39,239 nucleotides of DNA from contig CAIUTB010000086.1 in NCBI GenBank assembly GCA_903901975.1, forward strand, positions 1 to 39,239. Direction: 5' to 3'. Made by a program: the position numbers and the translations under genes. Within the stretch, counting starts at the first letter, position 1; every line of letters begins with the position of its first letter. Below are positions 1 through 7,563 of the stretch, in pieces. The notes below the pieces were generated by a model, which saw only the letters and a program-made list of their open reading frames with translations, made no database searches and was not told the origin of the DNA. Origin of the DNA: an uncultured Bacteroidales bacterium (GTDB taxonomy: Bacteria > Bacteroidota > Bacteroidia > Bacteroidales > Paludibacteraceae).

Positions 1-116
1 ATGTAAGTGTATACTTTTGATTTGTAACGCAACAATAAAATTTCAAACGCTTGATTATTACCTTTCTCATACAATTTCACCAATTCGTCATCGGTTAATT
101 GATTCAGAGTTTTCAT
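1..116 (-). CDS. ECF RNA polymerase sigma factor, N-terminal 38 residues (cut by window edge)
   Basis: Reading leftward from an ATG at 114-116 gives 38 codons that run off the window without a stop. The peptide begins MKTLNQLTDDELVKLYEKGN and continues with QAFEILLLRYKSKVYTY, which matches the start of sigma-70 region 2 in Bacteroidota ECF sigma factors (an acidic 'DDELV' opening, then a 'F..L..RY...V' helix). ECF sigma factors direct core RNA polymerase to a dedicated promoter set; many Bacteroidota ones act in envelope stress or glycan sensing, and this fragment does not tell which. The gene has its own promoter about 80 bases upstream and is separated from queG by 229 bases, so it is probably an independent unit. 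The family call is strong for so short a piece; the regulon is unknown. Confidence 0.8.
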   Translation of the reverse strand, partial: MKTLNQLTDDELVKLYEKGNNQAFEILLLRYKSKVYTY

Positions 117-196
117 TACTTTTAATTTTGAGGTTTAAAGTAATTGTAGGCAATAGGCGTTTTAAAATTTTAAGGGTTAGTAAAATGTTTAGACTG

Positions 197-227
197 CAAA
201 TATAGTGAATGAAATTACAAAAACAAA
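197..227 (-). promoter_or_regulatory. Bacteroidota-type promoter of the ECF sigma gene
   Basis: On the minus strand a -33 box TTTG (plus-strand CAAA, 224-227) is followed by exactly 19 bases and then TATATTTG (plus-strand CAAATATA, 197-204). This fits the Bacteroidota primary-sigma consensus TTTG-N19-TAnnTTTG perfectly. Transcription would start around 190, leaving a leader of roughly 75 bases before the sigma-factor ATG at 116. Because it looks like a housekeeping promoter, the sigma gene need not be autoregulated at this site. Confidence 0.75.
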
Positions 228-345
228 CTTTTTATTGATTATTTTGCGAGAAAATTGTGTTTTTGTTGTAAAAGCCGTTAAAATCAGGTTTTTGTTTTTA
301 GCAAATAAATACAATCATTTATCATACAGAACAACAAAAAGACAA

Positions 346-1320
346 TTATTGTTCAAATTTGCCTGAGTTTTTCAAAACTTCGATATTCTGTTTTAATTTT
401 TCGTATCCGGCACGTTTTATAGCCGAATTTTTAAAAACCCGATTAAAGGTCTCTTTTGAAACTTGCTGCCAGGTTTCAGCATTCCAATCCAAAACTGATT
501 CATTTTCAAAATCCGGATTTACAGGCGATAGCTCGTTATGTTGATGAGCTGTTGCCCATTTTTTATTCCAGGGACAAACATTCCCGCAAATATCGCATCC
601 CAATGCATAATTTGATAACAGCGGGTTAAACTGAGAATTAATTCCGTGTTTGCTCTCGATAGTGAGATATGAAATGCACTTAGTTGCATTCAATCCGGTA
701 TTATCCAGCGCTTTGGTCGGACAAGCATCAATACAGCGGGAACAAGTTCCACAACGATTTGGGATAGGTTCATCATATTCAGCTTCCGCATTCAGCATTA
801 AAATTCCGATAAAAACAAACGAGCCGAGTCCCGGATTTATCAGCTGCATATTTTTCCCAATCCAACCCAATCCGGCACGTTGAGCCCAACGGCGTTCGAG
901 AACCGGAGCAGAATCGACAAAAGTATGTTGAAAATCAGTTGTAACGATTTCAGAACCAAACTTTTCAGTAATCTTTTGTTCGAGTTGTTTAAGCTTTTCT
1001 TTTATGACAAAATGATAATCAACAGCTGAGTAAGCATATTTGGCAATTTGTGGAGCTGTTGAATTCTGAACTTTTGCAGGGAAGTAATTAAGCAAAACAG
1101 CCACCACCGATTTACAGCCCGGAACTAATTTACGTGGGTCTGTTCTTTTTTCAAAATTCTGAGTCAGGAAATACATGTCACCATGCTTTTCTTCTGTCAG
1201 CCATTGTTTTAAATAATCAGCATCTTCGCTTAGTTCTTCAGCTTTGGCTAACCCGCACGCATCGAACCCAACTTCCAGGGCGCCTTGTCTGACAAACGAA
1301 GAAAGCTCTATTTTTTGCAT
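346..1320 (-). CDS. queG: Epoxyqueuosine reductase QueG
   Basis: This 324-residue protein is QueG, the cobalamin- and iron-sulfur-dependent enzyme that reduces epoxyqueuosine to queuosine at position 34 of GUN-anticodon tRNAs in the cytoplasm. Visible signatures are DSAPVLERRWAQRAGLGWIGK at residues 136-156, whose Asp136 corresponds to the family's proposed general acid, a first 4Fe-4S motif C190-x2-C193-x2-C196-x3-C200, and a second cluster region C242-D-I-C245-x3-C249-P. Length is within the usual range. It is the last gene of the leftward series beginning with the rhomboid pair, 20 bases after the thioredoxin-fold lipoprotein gene. No other queuosine gene is in the window. Confidence 0.95.
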   Translation of the reverse strand: MQKIELSSFVRQGALEVGFDACGLAKAEELSEDADYLKQWLTEEKHGDMYFLTQNFEKRTDPRKLVPGCKSVVAVLLNYFPAKVQNSTAPQIAKYAYSAVDYHFVIKEKLKQLEQKITEKFGSEIVTTDFQHTFVDSAPVLERRWAQRAGLGWIGKNMQLINPGLGSFVFIGILMLNAEAEYDEPIPNRCGTCSRCIDACPTKALDNTGLNATKCISYLTIESKHGINSQFNPLLSNYALGCDICGNVCPWNKKWATAHQHNELSPVNPDFENESVLDWNAETWQQVSKETFNRVFKNSAIKRAGYEKLKQNIEVLKNSGKFEQ

Positions 1321-1340
1321 CTTGCTGAAAGCGGAAACAA

Positions 1341-2480
1341 TCAGATATTCTTTTCAATCACTCGTTGAACCTCTGACAGTTTATTATAGCGTCCGATTAT
1401 AACGCCTTTTTTATTCAAAACAAATATGGTCGGAATACTTGACACATTATAAGACGAAACGTATTTTGTTTTAGGTCCATTCTCGTCACGAACACAAACC
1501 CACGGAATAGACTGAACGGCTTGCAACCACAAAGCCTTATTCTGATCAAGCGAAATCTGATAAATTTCGAGTCCACGACTGTGATATTTTACGTAAATTT
1601 CGCGTAACGAAAAGATATAGTCTACACTTTCCTTCACTTCATAAGAGGCAAAATCAATCAATACCAGCTGACCTTCCAATGAAGATAAGGTCTTGATGGC
1701 ATTATCTTTATTGGGCAAAGCAATATCAATATAACCGGCACTAGCTTTTGACAAAATTTGATTCCATGTTTGTTTTTCCGTAACGCTTCTCTCTGCTTTA
1801 ATTGCCTGAATAACATAAGTATATAAATTCTTACTTCGGTCGTAATCGGGCATAAAAGTATTAAAAGAAGTGGCTACCGCCGCGCAATATACTTTGTCTG
1901 CCTTTATATATGGAGTGAAAAGATAAATATTATTGACCTGCTGATAAATAGCAAAATAAGCTGTTAATGAGCGTGGATTTTCAAGAATCAACTTTTTAGC
2001 CATTTCTTTATGCACATCTATGTCTTTCTCAATTTCTGCTATCCGACGAGCCTGTTCTTCTGCCGACATATCTGCTTTTATCTCATTTACTTTGGTTTGA
2101 ATATGTATCAACGAGATTCGCAGTTTTTGTATTTGCTGCGACTCAATTGAACCTTTTACAACATAATCAGTCGCAAAATTATCAGCTTTTGCTTCAATGG
2201 AAATGGTTTCGCACGAATCGACAGCAAAAGTAATATACTTGTCAGCTAATCGCAATCGGTAAAAATCGGGATATTCAGGTCGGGCTGATTTAAAGCTAAA
2301 ACTTCCGCCGGAACCTAATTTAATAGAATCGACAACAGTATTTTCAGCTATACCATTATGTTCCAGATACAAAATTTTACCGGCAGCACCATCTACTTTT
2401 CCTTCAAGGTAATATTTAGAATGTTGTTTGCAGCCAACAAAAATTGTGAGAATAAACAAGAGAAAAAGTGATTTTTTCAT
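1341..2480 (-). CDS. Thioredoxin-fold lipoprotein (DUF4369/TlpA-like) lacking CXXC
   Basis: A 379-residue predicted lipoprotein: signal peptide MKKSLFLLFILTIFVGC with the lipobox cysteine at residue 17. Residues about 22-110 look like the DUF4369 beta-domain common in Bacteroidota TlpA-like proteins ('YLEGKVDGAAGKILYLEH'), about 115-170 is a charged helical linker, and about 265-379 is a thioredoxin/AhpC-like fold. The fold keeps 'LVLIDFA' (272-278), 'GLEIYQISLD' and the cis-proline loop 'SSIPTIFVLNKKG' (Pro350). Where a redox-active protein has WCxxC, this one reads SYEVKES (279-285), so it should not do thiol-disulfide exchange by the usual mechanism. It sits 17 bases after purE and 20 before queG, with no evident functional link. 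Periplasmic membrane-anchored location is inferred from the lipobox; function is unknown. Confidence 0.8.
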   Translation of the reverse strand: MKKSLFLLFILTIFVGCKQHSKYYLEGKVDGAAGKILYLEHNGIAENTVVDSIKLGSGGSFSFKSARPEYPDFYRLRLADKYITFAVDSCETISIEAKADNFATDYVVKGSIESQQIQKLRISLIHIQTKVNEIKADMSAEEQARRIAEIEKDIDVHKEMAKKLILENPRSLTAYFAIYQQVNNIYLFTPYIKADKVYCAAVATSFNTFMPDYDRSKNLYTYVIQAIKAERSVTEKQTWNQILSKASAGYIDIALPNKDNAIKTLSSLEGQLVLIDFASYEVKESVDYIFSLREIYVKYHSRGLEIYQISLDQNKALWLQAVQSIPWVCVRDENGPKTKYVSSYNVSSIPTIFVLNKKGVIIGRYNKLSEVQRVIEKNI

Positions 2481-2497
2481 AGCAGCTGATTTTATTC

Positions 2498-3004
2498 TCA
2501 GTTTGTTTTAAACTTGTACGTTACTTTGGAAAGCTGCTCGTTGGCTTCAACAATTTTCTTTTTCAGATTTTCTTTGTATTGAATCAATTTGATTTGCAGA
2601 TCGTTATCACCCACTGCCAACATTTGAACTGCCAGAATTCCTGCATTCAAAGCACCATTTATTCCAACGGTTGCTACCGGAATTCCCGGAGGCATTTGTA
2701 CAATAGCAAGCAACGCATCCATACCATCAAGCGAAGCATTGATCGGCACTCCAATAACCGGAATTGTTGTCATTGAGGCAATTACACCCGGTAAATGAGC
2801 CGCCATACCGGCAGCAGCAATAATCACTTCGATGCCATTTTCACGAGCATTTGAAGCAAATTGCTCCACTTCGCGAGGCGTACGATGTGCCGACAAAGCA
2901 TTCATCTCAAACGGAATTTCAAATTCATCAAGCAGGGTAGCCGCTTTTCCCATTACAGGCAAATCGGATGTGCTGCCCATAATTATACTAACTTTGGGTT
3001 TCAT
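2498..3004 (-). CDS. purE: N5-carboxyaminoimidazole ribonucleotide mutase PurE
   Basis: The 168-residue product matches class I PurE, the cytoplasmic octameric enzyme that converts N5-CAIR to CAIR in de novo purine synthesis. Signatures seen are the phosphate-binding GSTSDLPVMGKA near residues 10-21, the SAHRTP motif at 39-44 with the conserved histidine, and 'AAAGMAAHLPGVIAS' in the middle, followed by 'VIGVPINA' and 'MPPGIPVATVGI'. The partner purK is not in the window. It lies 58 bases after gcvH; a gcvH-purE pairing is familiar from Bacteroides-type genomes. Start is the ATG giving MKPKVSIIMGS, the normal family beginning. Confidence 0.95.
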   Translation of the reverse strand: MKPKVSIIMGSTSDLPVMGKAATLLDEFEIPFEMNALSAHRTPREVEQFASNARENGIEVIIAAAGMAAHLPGVIASMTTIPVIGVPINASLDGMDALLAIVQMPPGIPVATVGINGALNAGILAVQMLAVGDNDLQIKLIQYKENLKKKIVEANEQLSKVTYKFKTN

Positions 3005-3062
3005 TTGGTTTGGTTGAATAAGTTGATTGGTTGATTTAGTTTACAAATTGATTGCCTGGTTT

Positions 3063-3443
3063 TTAAGCTCCTATCAAAGCTTCATAATCAACTGCAGAAA
3101 GCAAAGAATCAAGTTGTGAAGGATTTGAAATTTCAATCTTCACCATCCAGCCTTTTCCATAAGGATCATCATTTACGTTTTCAGGCGTATCGGTTAATCC
3201 ATCGTTAGCTTCCAAAATTTTCCCATCTACAGGCAAATATAAATCAGAAACTGTTTTAACAGCTTCAACTGTTCCAAAAACTGCCCCTTCAGTAAGTGTT
3301 TCGCCAATAGTTTCAACTTCAACGAAAACAATTTCGCCCAATTCGCTTTGAGCAAAATCAGTAATTCCCACAAATGCTTCTTTTCCTTCAACACGAATCC
3401 ATTCGTGTTCTTTGGTGTACTTTAAATTAGCTGGTACGCTCAT
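3063..3443 (-). CDS. gcvH: Glycine cleavage system H protein
   Basis: A 126-residue lipoyl-carrier protein of the glycine cleavage system. It shuttles the aminomethyl group between the P, T and L proteins on a lipoylated lysine; here that is Lys63 in 'GTVEAVKTVSDLYLPV'. 'YTKEHEWI' near the N-terminus and 'DPYGKGWMVKIE' near the C-terminus are also typical. Length is normal. None of gcvP, gcvT or lpd is adjacent. The gene lies between the EEP-family gene (30 bases away) and purE (58 bases away) in the leftward series. Confidence 0.96.
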   Translation of the reverse strand: MSVPANLKYTKEHEWIRVEGKEAFVGITDFAQSELGEIVFVEVETIGETLTEGAVFGTVEAVKTVSDLYLPVDGKILEANDGLTDTPENVNDDPYGKGWMVKIEISNPSQLDSLLSAVDYEALIGA

Positions 3444-3473
3444 AATAATAAGTTTAAAATTGTTGATGTATAA

Positions 3474-4589
3474 TTATATTTTGTTGATTTTTAGCTGACA
3501 TAAAACCGGATAATGATCGGAATAATTTACTTTATCAGTTTGAAAAGTGACGGGTGTAAATGCATTTTGATCATACAGAACATAATCAATTCTGAATCCG
3601 TAAAATGGTTCCTTAAACGTCCACCCAAATCCTAAACCGGTTTCAGCAAAAGCATCTTTGAGTTTTCCTTTCATTTTGGTATAAACATAAGAGCCTGGCA
3701 CATCGTTAAAATCACCACATACAATTACTTTATTTGGAGATTTGGCAATTAACCCGGCTATTGTGTCGGCCTGACAAGCCCTTAATTTATAGGCAATCCC
3801 TAGTTTATTTGAAAAAACCAGTGTCATATCTGTCAGATTATCAGCATCAAATTTTTCTTTCAACTTGACAGAATACGCTCTATCAGACTCAGTAATCCGG
3901 TTTGATTCCAAATGATTATTGAATAATCGAATAATAGTACCGTTTACATTAATATCGGTAGAAATTGAAATATTAAACCGTGAATTAAACTCGATTCTTT
4001 GTCTGTCAACAATAGGATATTTCGAAAAAGTGGCAATTCCTAGTAATCTACTGTGCATTCGGGCTTTAATCTCAACATGTTTATAGGGATATTTACTAAA
4101 AATACGCATCATATCATCAAGAGTGATATATTGTTTGTTAGTGCTTACTTCAAATTCTTGTAAACAAATAATATCGGCATTTGAATCAATAATGTAACGA
4201 ATCACATTATTTCGTTTTTGAGGAGTATCTTTTACTAAATCTCCACTCATCTTAGTATTATATGTCAACAATTTTATAGGAGTAACTACTTTTGGTGTTT
4301 GCAAATTTCCAAAATGAAGCGGGAAAGTATTACTTATTTGCGTTGCTGATAATAACATTAGACTCAGAGATAATAAGAAAAACCATTTTCGGGTCATTAT
4401 CCAAAGCAAAACGAAAACAAAGTTTGCAATAATGGTAACCGGGAAGAGAAGTGGAAAATATGCAGGTGCAAGAAAAATATGAGGACTAATAATAGTTCCG
4501 ACTAAAGTAATTAACAAGAAGAAAATTGCAACAAAATTTGCTACAAGAAGTATCCATTTAATTAATTTTTTGCCAAACATTAATTTCAA
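3474..4589 (-). CDS. Membrane-anchored endonuclease/exonuclease/phosphatase (EEP) family protein
   Basis: 371 residues. The first ~85 contain three hydrophobic stretches (about 12-31, 38-62, 67-82), then a complete EEP (DNase I/AP endonuclease-like) domain faces, by topology inference, the periplasm. Metal and catalytic residues are recognisable: Asn111 in 'LTYNTKM', Glu145 in 'ADIICLQEFE', His226 in 'NNHLES', Asp293 and Asn295 in 'VCGDFNDVPGS', Asp335 in 'FRIDYVLYD', and Asp358-His359 in 'SDHYPV'. A hydrolytic phosphodiesterase or phosphatase fold is therefore intact; the substrate (nucleic acid, lipid head group or inositol phosphate) cannot be told. It follows two rhomboid protease genes; I recall this rhomboid-rhomboid-EEP order from other Bacteroidota. 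Confidence 0.85.
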   Translation of the reverse strand: MKLMFGKKLIKWILLVANFVAIFFLLITLVGTIISPHIFLAPAYFPLLFPVTIIANFVFVLLWIMTRKWFFLLSLSLMLLSATQISNTFPLHFGNLQTPKVVTPIKLLTYNTKMSGDLVKDTPQKRNNVIRYIIDSNADIICLQEFEVSTNKQYITLDDMMRIFSKYPYKHVEIKARMHSRLLGIATFSKYPIVDRQRIEFNSRFNISISTDINVNGTIIRLFNNHLESNRITESDRAYSVKLKEKFDADNLTDMTLVFSNKLGIAYKLRACQADTIAGLIAKSPNKVIVCGDFNDVPGSYVYTKMKGKLKDAFAETGLGFGWTFKEPFYGFRIDYVLYDQNAFTPVTFQTDKVNYSDHYPVLCQLKINKI

Positions 4590-4646
4590 CTTAATAATTG
4601 ATTTAATCGATTCCCTAATTATTAATTATGAATTGTGAATAATTAA

Positions 4647-5534
4647 TTATTTGTTTCCCTGTTCAAATAATCGTTTTTTTTCTTCGGCCGTTAAACTTTC
4701 GTATCCAGAAGTTTTAATTTTATCCAATACTTTGTCAATTTCAACCATTTTACGAGCTTTATTTGCGTTGAATTCAGCGTCGCTCATTGATGTTTTGTAT
4801 TTGTTTTTGCTGTGTCTAATTTTCAGCTTACGAGGGCGAAACAAACCAAATAATTTATCCAAAATGAGGTTTAATCCGCTTGTCAAGTCTTTACCTTGAC
4901 GCAAAGATACAACAAATAAATAACCTGCCAAAGCACCACCTAAATGGGCTAACTGACCACCTCCATTGTTGGATGTGATACCAAAAAAACTGGTTAAAAC
5001 ATAGAAAATAGCTATGTATTTAAGCTTCACACTCCCAAAAAAAATAAGTTTCAATTCCATATTTGGAGAGCGGTATGCTGTAGCCAGAATAATAGCCATG
5101 ATAGAACCTGAAGCCCCTAACAATAAGCTTTGATGAATTAAAAGGGAATAAAAGGGGAATAAATTAAAAGCTGCGATATAAATGACAGCTGCCATTAGTC
5201 CACCTAAAACATAAAGCCCAACTAATTGCTTTTCGGAGAAAAACAAAAGAAATAATTTCCCGAACCAATATAGAGCAAACATATTAAAAAGAATATGAAA
5301 AAACTCTTCGTGCAGAAACATATAGGTGATTGGAGTCCAAACTCGATAAAGAAGCTGAGATAATTCAGCTGGAACGGCCAGATAGGACAACAAAAAAGAG
5401 CTGGAAAAATTAAAAAGCAGAAAAAGAATCTGAATAATCTTCAAAAGCAGAAATATAGTGCAATTGAGATAGATCAATTTAATTAGAGAATTTCCCTGCT
5501 TAAATGTCAGTTTAAGATTATCGAAATAATTCAT
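4647..5534 (-). CDS. Rhomboid-family intramembrane serine protease (second of tandem pair)
   Basis: 295 residues with about six hydrophobic segments. Rhomboid signatures are intact: 'FFHILFNMFALYWFG' with Asn84, the catalytic Ser142 in GASGS (140-144), and the catalytic His197 in 'QLAHLGGALAGY'. It should cleave membrane-spanning substrates in the inner membrane; substrates are unknown. Residues after about 230 form a basic then helical cytoplasmic tail ('SDAEFNANKARKMVEIDKVLDKI'), which resembles the small DUF6576-type tail that I associate with Bacteroidota rhomboids. The gene starts 11 bases after the other rhomboid gene. The two are only moderately alike, so this is an old pair rather than a recent copy. 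Confidence 0.9.
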   Translation of the reverse strand: MNYFDNLKLTFKQGNSLIKLIYLNCTIFLLLKIIQILFLLFNFSSSFLLSYLAVPAELSQLLYRVWTPITYMFLHEEFFHILFNMFALYWFGKLFLLFFSEKQLVGLYVLGGLMAAVIYIAAFNLFPFYSLLIHQSLLLGASGSIMAIILATAYRSPNMELKLIFFGSVKLKYIAIFYVLTSFFGITSNNGGGQLAHLGGALAGYLFVVSLRQGKDLTSGLNLILDKLFGLFRPRKLKIRHSKNKYKTSMSDAEFNANKARKMVEIDKVLDKIKTSGYESLTAEEKKRLFEQGNK

Positions 5535-5545
5535 AAATGATTAAT

Positions 5546-6337
5546 TTACATAACGTTTTTTCTTTTCCAATACAATATTAAAATAGCCCCAAAAAGCATA
5601 CCTCCAAGGTGGGCAAAGTGAGCAATATTGTCACCTGAAAATTTGACCACTCCCATTGATAATTCTGCTACGCCATAAATTAATACAAAAATACGGGCTT
5701 TTATTGGAAATGGTATCGGAAAAACAAAAAGTTTTTGTTCTGGAAAAAGCCAGCCAAAAGCCAATAATAAACCAAAAACTGCACCAGAAGCTCCTACTGT
5801 TATCGGCAAATTAAGGAATATTTTTTTCATTTCAATAATTTCGGGTGATTTTAACAAACTCACATTTTCTAGTCTGAAATACTGCCCTAATGTATCTTGA
5901 TGATTAAGTAGAACACTTCCTGAATTGCTTGATATGGCTTCATTAAACGATGAAATAATCGGATTGAAATCAATAGTCCAAAATATCTGTTGTATAATTC
6001 CAGCCCCGATTCCGGTAATCATATAGTAAATGAAAAATCTTCTGGAGCCCCATAAATTCTCCAGTACAGAACCAAACATATATAAAGCAAACATATTAAA
6101 GAAAATATGTGCTAATCCACCGTGCATAAACATATAAGTGACCAACTGTACCGGGTTGAAATTTGAAGACTGCCAATAATGCATCCCCAAAATGTTGTTT
6201 AAATTGGTATTAGAACCAAGCCGTGCAAATAAACCAGGAGTTAAATTCATAGCAAGAAGCAATATAACATTAATGATAATTATGTTCTTTACAACTGGTG
6301 GAATATTGCTCAAAAAAGTGGGGCGGTAATTATTCAT
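5546..6337 (-). CDS. Rhomboid-family intramembrane serine protease (first of tandem pair)
   Basis: 263 residues with about six hydrophobic segments. Key residues: Asn81 in 'GGLAHIFFNMFALYMFG', catalytic Ser184 in GASG (182-185), catalytic His243 in 'IAHFAHLGGMLFG'. An insertion of about 45 polar residues (about 125-170, 'NEAISSNSG...') sits between the N-terminal membrane helices and the catalytic serine helix and probably forms an extramembrane loop; its paralogue lacks it. It is the first gene of the leftward series, with a candidate promoter in the divergent region shared with the HU gene. No lipobox or cleavable signal is seen, as expected for a polytopic protein. Confidence 0.92.
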   Translation of the reverse strand: MNNYRPTFLSNIPPVVKNIIIINVILLLAMNLTPGLFARLGSNTNLNNILGMHYWQSSNFNPVQLVTYMFMHGGLAHIFFNMFALYMFGSVLENLWGSRRFFIYYMITGIGAGIIQQIFWTIDFNPIISSFNEAISSNSGSVLLNHQDTLGQYFRLENVSLLKSPEIIEMKKIFLNLPITVGASGAVFGLLLAFGWLFPEQKLFVFPIPFPIKARIFVLIYGVAELSMGVVKFSGDNIAHFAHLGGMLFGAILILYWKRKNVM

Positions 6338-6491
6338 AGTAAATTATTTTAGAAATAAAAAGATAAATTAGGAAATTTAATGGCAGTTATCAGTGCAATA
6401 ATTAAATCAATTAAATTTAGAAGCTAAAATTTCGATAGAAATATACACTTGAAAGTGACTAGAACAGCTATTTTTACTGAATAACCTGTTA

Positions 6492-6522
6492 CAAAAGTAA
6501 TTAAAATACCCTTGAAAACATG
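6492..6522 (-). promoter_or_regulatory. Candidate promoter of the rhomboid-to-queG series
   Basis: On the minus strand TACTTTTG (plus-strand CAAAAGTA, 6492-6499) fits the Bacteroidota -7 consensus TAnnTTTG. At the N19 position the -33 box is CATG on the reverse reading and matches TTTG poorly. If used, it leaves a leader of about 150 bases before the first rhomboid ATG at 6337. Confidence 0.35.
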
Positions 6523-6580
6523 TTTTCTAACACATTTTTTGAAAAGATGTAAAAAAAACTGATTTTTTTTAATTTAAATG

Positions 6581-6611
6581 CTTGTATATTAATTCCAATC
6601 TATTACATTTG
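6581..6611 (+). promoter_or_regulatory. Promoter of the HU-family gene
   Basis: CTTG (6581-6584), 19 bases, then TACATTTG (6604-6611). This matches the Bacteroidota consensus TTTG-N19-TAnnTTTG in all but one position. The predicted start of transcription near 6617 means an upstream in-frame ATG at 6582 lies inside the promoter and cannot be the translation start; the ATG at 6663 is used instead. Confidence 0.7.
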
Positions 6612-6662
6612 CAAAATCAAAATCTATTTTTTAAAGTTTCTAATAAACAAAATCAAATTCTT

Positions 6663-6935
6663 ATGAACAAAGCAGAATTAATCAATGCCATCGCTGCTGA
6701 AGCTGGTCTAAGCAAAGTTGATGCAAAAAAAGCTCTTGACGCAACCGTTAAAAGTGTTTCTAACGCACTTGTTGCAGGTGACAAAGTAAGTTTAGTTGGT
6801 TTCGGAACATTTTCAGTTGCTTCTCGTGCAGCTCGTCCGGGTATCAATCCAGCCACAAAACAACCGATTAAAATTGCAGCTAAGAAAGTTGCTAAATTCA
6901 AAGCCGGTGCAGAATTAACAGCAGCTGTAAATTAA
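6663..6935 (+). CDS. HU/IHF-family DNA-binding protein
   Basis: From the ATG at 6663 the product has 90 residues, the standard HU length, beginning MNKAELINAIAAEAGLSKVD. The dimerisation helices are followed by 'KVSLVGFGTFSVASRAARPG' and the DNA-wrapping arm 'GINPATKQPIKI', whose proline in NPAT is the intercalating residue in the family. It acts as a nucleoid-associated architectural protein. A longer frame from 6582 would add 27 AT-coded residues but overlaps the promoter, so I reject that start. HU versus IHF subunit cannot be separated by eye, though a self-dimerising HU is most likely. A strong terminator follows within 30 bases, making it a single-gene unit. Confidence 0.95.
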   Translation: MNKAELINAIAAEAGLSKVDAKKALDATVKSVSNALVAGDKVSLVGFGTFSVASRAARPGINPATKQPIKIAAKKVAKFKAGAELTAAVN

Positions 6936-6960
6936 AATTTGCTGAATTTAAATTTATAAA

Positions 6961-6992
6961 AAAGGAATATGAAAGTCATATTCCTTTTTTTT
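6961..6992 (+). terminator. Rho-independent terminator after the HU gene (works in both directions)
   Basis: A perfect 12-base inverted repeat, AAAGGAATATGA (6961-6972) and TCATATTCCTTT (6976-6987), has a 3-base loop and runs into a T tract to 6992. The opposite side carries an A tract, so it can also stop leftward transcripts of the DJ-1 gene that ends at 7017. Confidence 0.9.
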
Positions 6993-7016
6993 GTTTGTTT
7001 TCAGCAATCAATTAAC

Positions 7017-7559
7017 TCACAATTGAATTGATTCTGCTATTTTATCTGCCGCTTCCTTTCCTTTAAGATCTTCCACTATTTTAAGTGCAAACTTCAATGC
7101 AACTCCAGCCCCTTTAGCCGTGCTGATATTTCCGGATTTAACCACCTTGTCTTTCGATAATATAGCTCTATAAAGTTTATCCTCAAAGCCAGGATAACAA
7201 ATTGCTTCTTTTCCATTCAATAGATTCATTTTACCTAATATAGAAGGAGCAGCACAAATGGCAGCTATTTTTCTATTTCCAGCAGCTTGAAGTTGAATTA
7301 GCTTCTTCAGTTCTACATGTTCGTCTAGATTTCTCGTCCCGGGCATTCCGCCAGGCAGATAAAGTAAATCGATTTCAGAAAAATCCATTTCATTAAAAAG
7401 TGAATCAGCCATCACCATAATATTGTGTGTACCTCTAACAAGTTTATTCTCTGAAATCGAAACTGTTGTTGTTTCAATTCCGGCACGTCTAAAAATATCT
7501 ATGGGTACAATAGCTTCAATTTCTTCAAAGCCATCAGCGAGAAAAACAAGCACTTTCAT
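7017..7559 (-). CDS. DJ-1/PfpI-family protein (YajL/ThiJ-like)
   Basis: 180 residues of the DJ-1 superfamily. The nucleophile-elbow cysteine is Cys102 in 'IAAICAAPSILG', the paired acid is Glu15 in 'GFEEIEA', and 'YLPGGMPGTRNL' is the usual glycine-rich loop. Family members act as glyoxalases, as proposed protein or nucleotide deglycases, or as chaperones; the sequence alone does not choose. Its start is only 4 bases after the tonB-like gene's stop, indicating a shared transcript and probable translational coupling. Confidence 0.9.
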   Translation of the reverse strand: MKVLVFLADGFEEIEAIVPIDIFRRAGIETTTVSISENKLVRGTHNIMVMADSLFNEMDFSEIDLLYLPGGMPGTRNLDEHVELKKLIQLQAAGNRKIAAICAAPSILGKMNLLNGKEAICYPGFEDKLYRAILSKDKVVKSGNISTAKGAGVALKFALKIVEDLKGKEAADKIAESIQL

Positions 7560-7563
7560 AACT

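Larger units (their letters stand above)
6338..6662. other. Gene-free divergent promoter region between rhomboid series and HU gene
   Basis: This AT-rich stretch of 325 bases carries no plausible reading frame. It contains a well-formed promoter for the rightward HU gene (6581-6611) and a weaker candidate for the leftward rhomboid series (-7 element at 6492-6499). I see no strong inverted repeat or RNA motif in the rest. Confidence 0.6.

Noticed and set aside
4590-4646. AT-only palindromic stretch between the EEP and rhomboid genes
   Set aside because: TAATTATT/AATAATTA pairing is expected by chance in sequence this AT-rich; no T tract or conserved arm.
6582-6662. 27-residue N-terminal extension of the HU protein
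   Set aside because: The ATG at 6582 falls inside the -33/-7 promoter, upstream of the predicted transcription start; HU proteins are about 90 residues.
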